From Segetibacter sp. (lineage in GTDB: Bacteria; Bacteroidota; Bacteroidia; Chitinophagales; Chitinophagaceae): a stretch of 64,000 nucleotides of DNA. The position numbers and the translations under genes were made by a program. Shown here one piece after another: positions 26,607-35,897 of this stretch. Each line of letters starts with the position of its first letter. Position 1 is the first letter of the stretch. The notes under the pieces are model-generated. The model saw only the letters and a list, made by a program, of their open reading frames with translations, made no database searches and was not told where the DNA came from. The stretch lies in assembly GCA_028288485.1 (NCBI GenBank), contig JAQBNO010000137.1, positions 1 to 64,000 on the forward strand. The letters are read 5' to 3'.

Positions 26607-27500
26607 TTAAATTCTATATGGGTCAGGTACTTTCTTTTCTATTGCTAACACCAGTTTTACTACTTTTTTGTTTGGTGAACCGCTTTTTCCGGGTGAAGTA
26701 TTATTCTTTACTGAAGAATTATAAGGAAGGTCTTTCAAGAATTTAGCTAAAGAAGAAATTTTGTTTGTATTAATAAAATCCACGCGGATGTTTATAAGGG
26801 TTTGCCATGCATTCAGGTTATCGGGGGCATCCCAAAATCGCAATGGTTTGTTTAAGCTGTGGCACAAATTTATTTCTGACTCAATTTTCTTTTTATCCTT
26901 CTCATAAATTTTGCCCTTTCCGTTCCAGGTAGTATAATCTTTTAGATTAGCGCTCATAAGGGCAATCTTTGCCAATGCTTCTTTACTGTATTTCTTCCTT
27001 AATTCTCCGTCGAACATAATATACGAAGGATACTTTTCGAACAAACCTTGCCAGGGCCGTTTTCCGGAAATCGTGAATTGTACCAGCGGATTTTGGGTTA
27101 GTTCAGGAAACCTTTCAATTGTTTCCACGAGTTTATTTAACGTAGCAACCGCATTCGTTTTTACATCGATCAGTAACTGAAGCTTTTTAGATTTATCAGG
27201 AAAGGGAGAACCTCCATTTTTTCTAATACAATCTACAATAGGCATTAAATAAGTAGAATCAAGTCTTATTTTCCTCGAACCCAACTCCTTTTTCTTGTGA
27301 GCTACCAGTAATTCATCAAATTCTTTTACCAAAAAGATATCCGCTTCAATGCTTTCAAATCCGTGATTATAGGCATCCCAAAAGGGAACTTTTTGTTTAT
27401 AGTCATTATGTGAATGCCCATTTAAATTATAATAATCATAGGGCTGCGAGAAGGCAGACAAATTGAAAAAGCAGAAGAAACAGAACAGGGTTAAATGCAT
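26607..27500 (-). CDS. Secreted PLC-like/GDPD-superfamily protein
   Basis: A 297-aa exported protein (signal peptide in HLTLFCFFCFFNLSAFSQ). The sequence GHSHNDYKQ near residue 28, followed by FESIEADIFL and ELLVAHKKK, is the PI-PLC/glycerophosphodiesterase barrel pattern in which His, Glu and Asp act on a phosphodiester. Further barrel strands are LQLLIDVKT, YIMFDGEL and RFWDAPDN. The resemblance is closest to Aim6-like PLC-type proteins of Bacteroidota. Substrate unknown, perhaps a phospholipid head group. Confidence 0.82.
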   Translation of the reverse strand: MHLTLFCFFCFFNLSAFSQPYDYYNLNGHSHNDYKQKVPFWDAYNHGFESIEADIFLVKEFDELLVAHKKKELGSRKIRLDSTYLMPIVDCIRKNGGSPFPDKSKKLQLLIDVKTNAVATLNKLVETIERFPELTQNPLVQFTISGKRPWQGLFEKYPSYIMFDGELRKKYSKEALAKIALMSANLKDYTTWNGKGKIYEKDKKKIESEINLCHSLNKPLRFWDAPDNLNAWQTLINIRVDFINTNKISSLAKFLKDLPYNSSVKNNTSPGKSGSPNKKVVKLVLAIEKKVPDPYRI

Positions 27501-27913
27501 GTTCTAGGAAATTATTTAAGTTATTGGATTTACAAGTGAATGCAGAATCTATTAAAGCAGTCACAACTACTTTTCATATTTTGCTTCAAGCCGGGTAAAA
27601 ACAGGTTGTAATGCCTTAAAGCCATTTACATGACTTCTTCCACATATGAAAGTACCTGCTGATAACTTTGGAAAGAACCGTGAATCCACGGAAAATTCTT
27701 TCTATTTTTCATTCTCAAGCAACACAAAAAAGAATAGTGACGATTTAACTACTCCTTTTCATTTAACTTAATTTTATTACTTCTTATTGCGTGAGGAAAA
27801 AACTTTTATTAACATAAGGGTACACTCTCTCTGAACGTTTTTTACATCCCTATAAATTCGAAACGAAAAACTACGGGCAGTTTCAATTAAATACAGACTA
27901 GATGGTAAAACTG

Positions 27914-27973
27914 ATTTTTTGGGAAACCGGCTGTAGTTTTTATTGCATCTGTGGTTGTGTCACTCACTTGTAC
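27914..27973 (-). repeat. Dispersed intergenic repeat, copy 9 (full length)
   Basis: TTTTTTGGG and CCGGCTGTAG at its left (distal) end and GTTGTGTCACTCACTTGTAC as core at its right end. Confidence 0.75.
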
Positions 27974-28167
27974 AGTTGGTTTTAGTGGCGTCGCGAAAGG
28001 GGAATACTCTTATTTGTCTTAATTCTTTTATGGTAATGTTATTTATTACCCGTTTAACCATTCACCATCATTGCCGTTGGCTCAAGATTGTATTTGCCGT
28101 AAAAAGTATAGGGTTATAGAGAAGAAACAGAAACAATTATCGTCTCAGGAGGAGTGCCGTCAAAACA

Positions 28168-28186
28168 CCGAGCTCCTTCGGAGCTC
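28168..28186. repeat. Short palindrome in the long gap
   Basis: The GAGCTC..GAGCTC inverted repeat around CTTCGG forms a tight hairpin with a UUCG-type loop; no T-run follows it. Confidence 0.45.
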
Positions 28187-28254
28187 AAATACTTTCGGGT
28201 CTGCGATTTTCTATAAACACGAAGCCCAGGGGCTTAAGTAAACAACATTGATCC

Positions 28255-28300
28255 ACATTCACCTTTCCCCATTCACTTTTCTCCATTCACCTCTTTCACC
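28255..28300. repeat. Degenerate tandem CCATTCAC units
   Basis: Three to four imperfect units of about 14 bases (CATTCACCTTTCC, CCATTCACTTTTCT, CCATTCACCTCTTT) end just before the DUF4249 stop codon. Confidence 0.55.
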
Positions 28301-28302
28301 TA

Positions 28303-29085
28303 CTACGGCACAACCAATGTTTTTCGCTGAACTGTGTGTGCACTAAAATATCCTAAAGCTCCACCTTCAATATTGGTTACCGGGTTAGCCGGTGTAGCGC
28401 TTTGGTTGTCGCCGGTCGAACTTTCTGTCAGGCTGTACCAATATTTATAAATGGGATAATCGATGCATAACATTTCAACCTGCAGGTTATCGCCCGTTTT
28501 CATTGCAGCGCTGTCGTCGCCGTTGAAGTAAAACAGCGTTCTGGTGATGGTGCGACCGTCGCTTAAATCATCATCCCTCACAAAAATTGTCTTTTCTTTT
28601 ACTCCGTTTACAGACTGAATATAACGGTAAGCATTGCCTTTCCCGGAAGGATCGTTGTAGATTATTGTTGCAAACTTTCTTGTATCTCCGAAGATATTTC
28701 TTTCGCTAACATAAATACTATCGATAGGAACGAGTGAAGGCATAGTAGAAGCAGCGGTAAATACCTGCCCGTTTATTATCACGTTTAGTTTGTATATGTG
28801 CCCTGGCTTTCCGGTAAAAGCGGGTGCTGCATAAACACCTGCGCTCGTTTCTGTAAGTTTTACCGGCGTTTCATTGTTATCTGCGATGGTTATTTGTGCA
28901 CCGCTAATACCGTTGAAACTATTATCATCCTCAAAATTCTTTGTTTGCGACAGGGTCACTGTTGCTGAATTCGGTTGGTCGGTAACTACAGCTTCGATCA
29001 CATATTTCTTTTCTGCCTCATTTAACTGAACGTTGATTACTTTTTCGCAAGACGCAAAAAGGGCTGATGCAATTACAATAAACAT
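28303..29085 (-). CDS. DUF4249 domain-containing lipoprotein
   Basis: With ATG 29085 the product is 260 aa and starts MFIVIASALFASCEKV, a short lipoprotein signal with lipid on the Cys. The mature protein is beta-rich and matches DUF4249 (NVQLNEAEKKYVIEAVVTD, GVYAAPAF, GHIYKLNVIING). DUF4249 proteins are regularly encoded next to a TonB-dependent receptor, as here, and probably serve as its surface-exposed partner. An upstream frame to 29472 reads into the receptor gene and is not credible as N-terminus. A repeat copy separates the two genes. Confidence 0.85.
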   Translation of the reverse strand: MFIVIASALFASCEKVINVQLNEAEKKYVIEAVVTDQPNSATVTLSQTKNFEDDNSFNGISGAQITIADNNETPVKLTETSAGVYAAPAFTGKPGHIYKLNVIINGQVFTAASTMPSLVPIDSIYVSERNIFGDTRKFATIIYNDPSGKGNAYRYIQSVNGVKEKTIFVRDDDLSDGRTITRTLFYFNGDDSAAMKTGDNLQVEMLCIDYPIYKYWYSLTESSTGDNQSATPANPVTNIEGGALGYFSAHTVQRKTLVVP

Positions 29086-29147
29086 CAAAGTGAAACTACG
29101 GCGGGATAGAAAATGGTGGTTGGCCTTCGGCGAATAAAGTAGTTGCC

Positions 29148-29210
29148 GTACAAGTGAGTGACACAACGGAAGCCGAATGAAGTTAAAAAGCCGGCCCCAA
29201 AAAAAAGAAC
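29148..29210 (+). repeat. Dispersed intergenic repeat, copy 10 (full length)
   Basis: GTACAAGTGAGTGACACAAC with GGAAGCC, then AAAAAGCCGGCCCCAAAAAA. It sits in the gap between the receptor and its DUF4249 partner. Confidence 0.85.
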
Positions 29211-29239
29211 ATAACTGTATATATTGCGATGACATGTTT

Positions 29240-31561
29240 TTAAAATTTGAAGTTGAAGGAAACAGACGGAATGTATTTAAACAAGGCTGTCTGAACGACT
29301 TCTGTTTTCTGGGGATTGTCTTCTGCCTCCCGAAAAGTGATGGTATAGGCATTTTCACGGCCGTAGGCATTGTACAGGCTAAAGGCGAGCTCAGATGAAT
29401 ACTTCTTTTTCTTTTGCAGCTGCAGCGTAGCTCCAAGATCGAGGCGGTGATAATCGGGTAAACGATAGCCATTGCGTTCGGTATAATAAAAGATTACCTG
29501 GTTATCGATCCTGTATTTGCCACTCGGGAAGGTGACAGCATCGCCTGTATAATAGATCCAGTTGGCAGAGAACGTCCACTTTTTATTCAATTGATAAACT
29601 CCAACAACCGCTATATCATTCGTGCGGTCCTGGCGTGCATTGTACCATTGATCGTTATTGATACCATTAATTTTTCGTTCAGTTTTTGAAAGCGTATAAC
29701 TAAGCCAACCCGTAAACTTGCCCGTTTGTTTGCGCAGCAACGCTTCAATACCATAGGCTCTTCCCTTACCGAAAAGCAATTGCGTTTCGATAGCGTCGTT
29801 GCTAAACACATTCGCACCGTTGCGATAGTCGATCTGGTGCTGCATACTTTTATAATAACCTTCAATGGTAAGCTCAAATTTATTATCGGCCAGGTTCTTA
29901 TACCAGCCCAGGGAAACCTGGTCAGAAATTTCAGGCTTAATAATATTGGTACTTGCCACCCATTTATCGGTTGGAGAACTGGTGGTAGAGTTTGAAATAA
30001 GGTGCAGGTTTTGAACATTTCGTACATAAGAAGCCTTTACAGAAGCTGAAGGATTTATGACATAGCTGAGCGCAACACGCGGTTCAACATTTACGTATGT
30101 TTTCACAAATTCACCGCTTTTATAAGTGCTTGTGTCTGTAATATTTCCGGCAGCATTGATGGTATAAAAATCGCCCTTACCCAGGATGCTGAAAGCCGTG
30201 AAGCGGGCCCCGTAGGTAAGATTAATATTATCGGACGCCTTAAAGGTATTGGTAGCATAAGCTGCATTCTCCCACGAATACCTTCTCTGGAGATCTTCAT
30301 TGTTTAAGTTCGATAATGCCGAAGCAGTTATTTCGCCGGGACGGATCGTGTGATGAATTGAGTTTATTCCAAATCGCAGGGTGTTTCGGCCGCCTGTATA
30401 CCACTGGAACTCCTGTTTCAGGTTCAAATCCCGAATTTGTGAGAATACTTCGAAATCGTTACTACCACTGCGGATAGAAATTTTGTAATCGTAATTGCTG
30501 TAAATGAGCGAAGTGTTTGAAAATAGCTTACTGCTGAAGATGTGGTTCCACCGTACAGTTCCTGTACCATTACCCCATTGCAGGCCAAAAGTTTCTCCCA
30601 CGCCCAGTTTATCACGTCCAAAATAACCTGAAAGATACAGGCGGTCTTTTTTGCCTAACTGGTAATTGATTTTTGTATTTAGGTCGTAAAAGTATAAACT
30701 GTTACTATTAATATTTGAATCTTTTGAAAGCTTAAGAAACATATCAGCATACGTTCTACGGCCTGAAAGCAGGAAGGACGATTTGCCCTTTTGAATCGGG
30801 CCTTCCACGTTTAGTTTTGTGGAGATAAGGCCGATGCCGCCACTTACATCATACTCCTGGTTGTTGCCATCGTTCATTTTAATATCGAGAACCGAGGACA
30901 GCCTTCCTCCGTATTGTGCCGGCATACCACCTTTATAAACGGTAACGTCTTTAATTGCATCGGAGTTGAAGGTGGAGAAAAAGCCGAGGAGATGGGAGGC
31001 ATTATAAACAGTAGCCTCGTCTAACAAGATCAGGTTTTGGTCGGCTGCCCCGCCACGCACAAAAAAACCACTGTTGCCCTCGCCGGCCGGCTTAATCCCC
31101 GGCAAAAGCTGGATCGCCTTTAATATGTCTCTTTCGCCCAGGAGCATCGGGATATTTTTCGTTTCTGCAATTGTTAGCCTGTCCATGCCCATTTGGGTGT
31201 TGGTAATGCTTCGCCTGTTAGGTGTAGCCGTAACTACAACTGTTTGCAGTTCCCTGGTTTCTTCTTCGAGCGATATATTCAGCACTATATTTTTGTCGAG
31301 CTGCACTTGTGCCGGTTTCGATTTTTGTCCTACCGCACTTACTTCTATACTATAGCTGCCTTTTAATAATGTGAGAGAATAGAACCCGTACTCATTACTG
31401 CTTGTGCCAGCTGTGGTTTTAGCAACGCGAACAGAAGCTCCGATAACTGTTTCACCTGTTTTAGCTGAAGTAACAGTTCCACTGATAGTAAATTTTTGCT
31501 GGGAGAAGAGTAATGTTGAAGAACCAAGCGAGATGATAAAGAAAGAGAATAAAAGTCGCAA
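29240..31561 (-). CDS. TonB-dependent receptor with carboxypeptidase-like N-terminal domain
   Basis: A 773-aa outer-membrane receptor. After a signal peptide (RLLFSFFIISLGSSTLLFSQ) comes a carboxypeptidase-regulatory-like beta domain (residues 24-100, ISGTVTSAKTGETVIGASV), then the plug (ILKAIQLLPGIKP, FFVRGGAADQNLILLD, KGGMPAQYGGRLSSVLDI), then a beta barrel ending in Phe (YIPSVSFNFKF). It takes up an unknown ligand across the outer membrane using TonB energy. The start is TTG 31561, directly after an in-frame TAA, so no longer N-terminus is possible. It precedes the DUF4249 gene on the same strand. Confidence 0.95.
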   Translation of the reverse strand: MRLLFSFFIISLGSSTLLFSQQKFTISGTVTSAKTGETVIGASVRVAKTTAGTSSNEYGFYSLTLLKGSYSIEVSAVGQKSKPAQVQLDKNIVLNISLEEETRELQTVVVTATPNRRSITNTQMGMDRLTIAETKNIPMLLGERDILKAIQLLPGIKPAGEGNSGFFVRGGAADQNLILLDEATVYNASHLLGFFSTFNSDAIKDVTVYKGGMPAQYGGRLSSVLDIKMNDGNNQEYDVSGGIGLISTKLNVEGPIQKGKSSFLLSGRRTYADMFLKLSKDSNINSNSLYFYDLNTKINYQLGKKDRLYLSGYFGRDKLGVGETFGLQWGNGTGTVRWNHIFSSKLFSNTSLIYSNYDYKISIRSGSNDFEVFSQIRDLNLKQEFQWYTGGRNTLRFGINSIHHTIRPGEITASALSNLNNEDLQRRYSWENAAYATNTFKASDNINLTYGARFTAFSILGKGDFYTINAAGNITDTSTYKSGEFVKTYVNVEPRVALSYVINPSASVKASYVRNVQNLHLISNSTTSSPTDKWVASTNIIKPEISDQVSLGWYKNLADNKFELTIEGYYKSMQHQIDYRNGANVFSNDAIETQLLFGKGRAYGIEALLRKQTGKFTGWLSYTLSKTERKINGINNDQWYNARQDRTNDIAVVGVYQLNKKWTFSANWIYYTGDAVTFPSGKYRIDNQVIFYYTERNGYRLPDYHRLDLGATLQLQKKKKYSSELAFSLYNAYGRENAYTITFREAEDNPQKTEVVQTALFKYIPSVSFNFKF

Positions 31562-31822
31562 TTAGTGTAGAGTTTGGGTGTGAAAGTAGGCAAACAATCT
31601 TTTGCAACAGGAGATGTGATGGTTAAAACTATATGAATTTTAGAAATTCGAGCGGGAGAAGCGTGGCTGTCGGCATAGTATTAAAAATTAAAGAATCAGT
31701 CCCATCGCTATAAAAAGATAGTATTATCGGCGTTTAAAGTTATATGAACAACTTCTGCCATCCGCTTATTATAAGATAACTGACAGTACATATCTGGCAT
31801 TAAAATTATACGTCTTGCTTAC

Positions 31823-32458
31823 ATGATTCATCCGAATACTGAACTTCGGTTTATTAGTGAAGTGATAGGCTTTGGCGTTGTTGCCACCCGTTTCATACCT
31901 AAAGGTACCATTACATGGGCGTACGATAAACTGGACCGGGCTTTCAAGCCTGCGCAGGTTGAAGCAATGGATAAAGTGTACAAAGACATTTTGTACAAAT
32001 ACACCTATCGTGACCCCGATGGTAATTATATTCTTTGCTGGGACCATGCAAGATTTGTCAACCACAGCTTCAACTCAAATTGTATAACAACAGCATATGG
32101 CTTTGAACTGGCAGTCAGAGATATTCACCCCGGAGAAGAGCTTACAGATGACTATGGTTACCTTAATTGTTCTGAACCTTTTGCCTGCCTGCGTGAACCA
32201 AATACCACCCGAACTTATGTAATGCCGGATGACCTGCTCCATTTTTATAAAGAATGGGACAGTAAACTTATTGACGCATTTCACCATTTCAATAAAGTAT
32301 CCCAACCTCTGGCTACAATTATTGACCCTGCTTACCGGAATAAAGTTGCCGCTATTGCCAATGGTTTCGAACCTATGGATTCTATTTTAAACTGCTACTA
32401 TAGCGACGATGATAATTTAATGCTGGTGAAAGAAGGACTGCTGCATAGCTACGCCTGA
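31823..32458 (+). CDS. SET domain protein
   Basis: A 211-aa protein whose first 120 residues carry SET-domain motifs: GFGVVATRFIPKGTITW, FVNHSFNSNC (the RFxNHSCxPN-type knot) and ELTDDYGY. SET proteins transfer methyl groups from S-adenosylmethionine to lysines. Bacterial SET proteins are common in Bacteroidota and Chlamydiae, but targets are rarely known. The C-terminal part (residues 125-211) is helical with Cys residues near LNCSEPFACL that might bind zinc. Single gene on the plus strand. Confidence 0.88.
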   Translation: MIHPNTELRFISEVIGFGVVATRFIPKGTITWAYDKLDRAFKPAQVEAMDKVYKDILYKYTYRDPDGNYILCWDHARFVNHSFNSNCITTAYGFELAVRDIHPGEELTDDYGYLNCSEPFACLREPNTTRTYVMPDDLLHFYKEWDSKLIDAFHHFNKVSQPLATIIDPAYRNKVAAIANGFEPMDSILNCYYSDDDNLMLVKEGLLHSYA

Positions 32459-32510
32459 TTAAGCCGGGAGTTTTAACCCCTGGCAACTATTATATATGAC
32501 CTGTGAGTGA

Positions 32511-33368
32511 TTAATTGTTTGAAGACAGAACAGGCGTTTCTCTTTTACAGATTCTCGCCTCCATTTCCAGGAATGAGTAATACAAAGAGGTGGTTATTTC
32601 TCCTGGTTTTCCATCACCAATTGTTTTGCCATCCACATGAACAACGGGCAGAATGCGTTTCGTAGTACTCGTTATAAAAATTTCCGAAGCGTTCTTCAAC
32701 TCCCCTACTGTTACATCCCGTTCTTCCACTTTATGATTTCCGCTGGCAAGCTCCAGCACTTTCATTCGTGTAATTCCAGGTAAAACATTTTTGGCAGGGG
32801 TAACAATCGTACGGTCTTTTGTAATTATAAAAACATTTGACCTGGGAAATTCCAGTATGTAGTTGTTATGGTAATACAACACTTCGTCCGCCATTTGTTG
32901 CTGCAATTTTTCTGTTAAGTAGATACCAACAAGGTAGTTTATGGATTTAGCGTGTGGTATATCACGCATGTAATCGTGAAGGAGAATCCTAACTCCCTTG
33001 TTGAATTTTTCTGGCGATGGCAGTTGAACGGGATGCTGACCGATGATAAAATTAGGTGTGGCCGGTTCGAAACCGTCAGCAGAGTAACCGCCGGTTAAGA
33101 TCATTTTAAAGCCTGCGGCCGGCTGGTTGTTTAGCCTGATCATGTCGCTGATGATGCTTCTTAATTCTTCCCTGTTATGGAGTGGTTGTAAGCGTAATAT
33201 TTTCGCGGATTTGTAAAAACGGTCGAGATAATCGTCCAGGAAAAGCGGGATATAATTGCTTGTACGAAAAAAATCAAATATGCCATAACCTCTTTGTATA
33301 GAAAGGTCTCCTATACCCAGAACAGCTTTTTCCTCGTCGATAAATGTATTGTTTACAAAAGCAACCAT
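32511..33368 (-). CDS. Class IV aminotransferase (branched-chain or D-amino-acid type)
   Basis: A 285-aa fold-type IV PLP enzyme. The PLP lysine is in PHAKSINYLVG; other signatures are GYGIFDFFR near the N-terminus, LEFPRSNVFII and PGITRMKVLELA. This family includes branched-chain aminotransferase, D-alanine aminotransferase and aminodeoxychorismate lyase; the sequence alone does not settle which, so I leave the symbol empty. The start ATG 33368 gives the usual FVNNTFIDEEKAVLG opening. Confidence 0.9.
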   Translation of the reverse strand: MVAFVNNTFIDEEKAVLGIGDLSIQRGYGIFDFFRTSNYIPLFLDDYLDRFYKSAKILRLQPLHNREELRSIISDMIRLNNQPAAGFKMILTGGYSADGFEPATPNFIIGQHPVQLPSPEKFNKGVRILLHDYMRDIPHAKSINYLVGIYLTEKLQQQMADEVLYYHNNYILEFPRSNVFIITKDRTIVTPAKNVLPGITRMKVLELASGNHKVEERDVTVGELKNASEIFITSTTKRILPVVHVDGKTIGDGKPGEITTSLYYSFLEMEARICKRETPVLSSNN

Positions 33369-33494
33369 AAAGGTGTTGGTCTTTAAGCTGCTAATTTAAA
33401 CATCTTTCAACGCCGGCGCATGGTTGGAGGAAAACAATTTCGAGGAGCTTTGTTCTTTTTAAAATATTGGGCAAAAATTACAGGTACAGGTGTA

Positions 33495-33550
33495 CGACCC
33501 TTCGACTAGCTCAGGGCACCCTTCGGCAGGCTCGGGGTAAAAACGGCTAG
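33495..33550. repeat. CCCTTCG/GCTCAGGG palindromic repeat
   Basis: CCCTTCGACTAGCTCAGGG followed by CCCTTCGGCAGGCTCGGGG and TAAAAAC. It joins the repeat copy at 33569 to make a composite also found inverted at 16556-16630. Confidence 0.7.
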
Positions 33551-33568
33551 GTTGAGTAATTTGTTACA

Positions 33569-33631
33569 GTACAAGCGAGCGTGGCAACGGAAGCCCAATT
33601 ACTGACTGTTGCCGGCCCACAAGAAAAAAAC
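33569..33631 (+). repeat. Dispersed intergenic repeat, copy 11 (full length)
   Basis: GTACAAGCGAGCGTGGCAAC with GGAAGCC and the distal GCCGGCCC then an A-run. This is the GCGAGCGTGGCAAC flavour. Confidence 0.85.
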
Positions 33632-33654
33632 ATTCACCTTTAACGAATGAAGTT

Positions 33655-35730
33655 TTATATGACCGGGTCTACCCAGGCATCGCTCTCCTTCAAAAGCATT
33701 ATGAGTTCGGAAACTGCAATCTCGCTGTTTACATTTCGTTTAACCACTTCTTTTCCCCTGTATAAAGTTATTTTACCAATACCGCTGCCGACATAACCAA
33801 AATCGGCATCAGCCATTTCGCCCGGCCCATTGACTATGCAACCCATAATAGCAATTTTAACGCCTTTAAGGTGGTTAGTTACAGAGCGAATTTTTGCAGT
33901 GGTTTCCTGCAAATCGAACAGGGTTCTGCCGCACGAAGGGCACGAAATATATTCGGTTTTTGAAATGCGGGTACGGGTAGCCTGTAAAATTGAAAAGGCT
34001 GTATTATTAATGAACTGCTCGAGGGTTTGATTGTTAAGATAATTTCGTCCGGAAGCATTGTTCACAGAAGCATTGTTGTAAGCATCGCCGGTTATTCCAA
34101 GACAAATACCGTCTCCAAAACCGTCGAGCAGCAAGGCGCCACATTCGGTAGCATAATGAATAAGATGTTCATCGGCAGTTTGCCAGGAACTGTCGCAAAT
34201 AATTACTGCGGGGTTAAGGATATTTCGGCACTGCAGCTCCATAAACATGCGTCGAACTGCAGGCATTGCATGAGCATTTGTACTGGTTAAACAAAGAACA
34301 ACCGTTGTATCGTTAGCTAATCTATCTAAATAAGTAAAGTCGTTTACATGCGTTTCGTCGTTAAAGCAATCGATCATCACAAAATTTACCTGGTTGCTTC
34401 TTGCATCGGCCTGCGCATACCCGCTATCCTGGAAAATAGGAAAGTACTTAGCTTTGTCATCCACCTGCATCCAGGCAGTCGGATAAACAATAACTTTTAA
34501 TGTTCCCGGAAGTGCAAAAGGTAAAACCTGGTTGCCGGTAAAAACATAATCAGCAGCCGCATCGCTAATAGTCCACTTATCGGTTTTCTCATTGTAGGTG
34601 TATCCGATACTTTGCAAGTGTTGTTCGGTTATGCTGCCTATTTTACTAAGATCGGCAATTACAACGGGAACATGATGCCCGCCAATATTATCAACAGCAA
34701 AAGATTGTCGCCTTTGATAGACAAAAGGATTGTAAGGAACTTTGTCGATGGGAGGGATTGTTGAGGAAATAGTTGACGGATCACTGTTGACAGTTGGTGC
34801 AACAGAATTGCTATCTTCTGTCATCCGACGGCCGACAACCGTCATCCTTCTCTCGTACCTCTTCACCAGGTCTCGGCAAACAGGTATTTCAAACTCCGGG
34901 TCTTCCGTGAGGCTTACGCGAACAGTGTCTCCAATTCCGTCTTCCAATAAAGTTCCGATGCCTGCTGCACTTTTCACTCGTCCATCTTCACCGTCGCCGG
35001 CTTCGGTAACACCCAAATGCAACGGATAACATTCGTGAAACTCCTGCATCATTTGCTGAATTAGTAAGCGGTAAGCCTGCACCATAACCTGCGGGTTGCT
35101 GCTCTTCATACTGAGAATAATATTGTGGTAGCTTTCACTTCGCGCTACGCGTAAAAACTCCATGGCACTTTCCACCATTCCCATCGGGGTGTCGCCATAA
35201 CGGCTCATGATACGATCGCTTAAACTTCCATGGTTGGTGCCAATACGCATGGCAGTCCCGTACTCCCTGCATATTTTAACCAGCGGTGTAAAACGTTCTC
35301 TTATCCTTTCAATCTCTTCGTTGTATTCAACATCGGTATAGTCGATAAACTCGAACTTCTTTTTATCAACGTAATTGCCCGGGTTAACACGAACTTTCTC
35401 TATAATGCGGGCCGCAATTTCTGCTGCATTAGGGGTGAAATGGATATCAGCAATCAGCGGCACGGTATAACCTCTTTTTTTTAGTTCCTCCTTTATGTTG
35501 CGTAAATTCTCCGCTTCTTTTTTACTTGGGGCGGTAATACGCACTAATTCTGCACCTGCGTCGACGCAACGGATCGTTTGTTCAACCGTTGCCAATGTAT
35601 CCATGGTATCGGTGGTCGTCATTGTTTGAAGACGAATGGGATGGTTATTTCCCAGCAGTAGATCACCTACTTTTACTTCACGCGTTGCCAGTCTTTTATA
35701 TTCAGTAAGCGAATTACAATATAATTGCAT
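33655..35730 (-). CDS. ispG: 4-hydroxy-3-methylbut-2-enyl diphosphate synthase
   Basis: A 691-aa enzyme, much longer than the roughly 370 aa of the E. coli form. It reductively converts MEcPP to HMBPP in the MEP isoprenoid pathway. The N-terminal TIM barrel (PIRLQTMTTTDTMDT, LIADIHFTPNAA, KVRVNPGNYVD) is followed by the extra central domain found in plants, Chlamydia and Bacteroidota, and by the [4Fe-4S] domain with cysteines in SCPSCGRTLFDL and MGCIVNGPGEM. A Ser/Thr/Pro-rich linker near residues 300-325 looks flexible. It lies on the same strand after the Bat genes. A -7-like TAATTTTG lies 40 bases before the start. Confidence 0.97.
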   Translation of the reverse strand: MQLYCNSLTEYKRLATREVKVGDLLLGNNHPIRLQTMTTTDTMDTLATVEQTIRCVDAGAELVRITAPSKKEAENLRNIKEELKKRGYTVPLIADIHFTPNAAEIAARIIEKVRVNPGNYVDKKKFEFIDYTDVEYNEEIERIRERFTPLVKICREYGTAMRIGTNHGSLSDRIMSRYGDTPMGMVESAMEFLRVARSESYHNIILSMKSSNPQVMVQAYRLLIQQMMQEFHECYPLHLGVTEAGDGEDGRVKSAAGIGTLLEDGIGDTVRVSLTEDPEFEIPVCRDLVKRYERRMTVVGRRMTEDSNSVAPTVNSDPSTISSTIPPIDKVPYNPFVYQRRQSFAVDNIGGHHVPVVIADLSKIGSITEQHLQSIGYTYNEKTDKWTISDAAADYVFTGNQVLPFALPGTLKVIVYPTAWMQVDDKAKYFPIFQDSGYAQADARSNQVNFVMIDCFNDETHVNDFTYLDRLANDTTVVLCLTSTNAHAMPAVRRMFMELQCRNILNPAVIICDSSWQTADEHLIHYATECGALLLDGFGDGICLGITGDAYNNASVNNASGRNYLNNQTLEQFINNTAFSILQATRTRISKTEYISCPSCGRTLFDLQETTAKIRSVTNHLKGVKIAIMGCIVNGPGEMADADFGYVGSGIGKITLYRGKEVVKRNVNSEIAVSELIMLLKESDAWVDPVI

Positions 35731-35897
35731 GATAAATGATATTCTAATACGTCAAAAGCCTGACGGGGCACAAAATTACAAATAATTGCCCGAACGGGGT
35801 TAAAGGAGCGATTACGGAAGGGTTAAAGTTGAAGGGAAGAAGAATTAGGAATTGGAAAATAGTAATTAGTAATTCTTAGCTGTTTAATTACCAATTT

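Larger units (their letters stand above)
27501..28302. other. Long intergenic region
   Basis: About 800 bases without a supported gene. It holds a full copy of the dispersed repeat (27914-27973), a palindromic GAGCTCCTTCGGAGCTC near 28168, and a degenerate run of CCATTCAC-type units (28255-28300). Confidence 0.55.

Noticed and set aside
29086-29472. N-terminal extension of the DUF4249 protein
   Set aside because: Would overlap the TonB receptor gene and place the lipoprotein signal in the interior.
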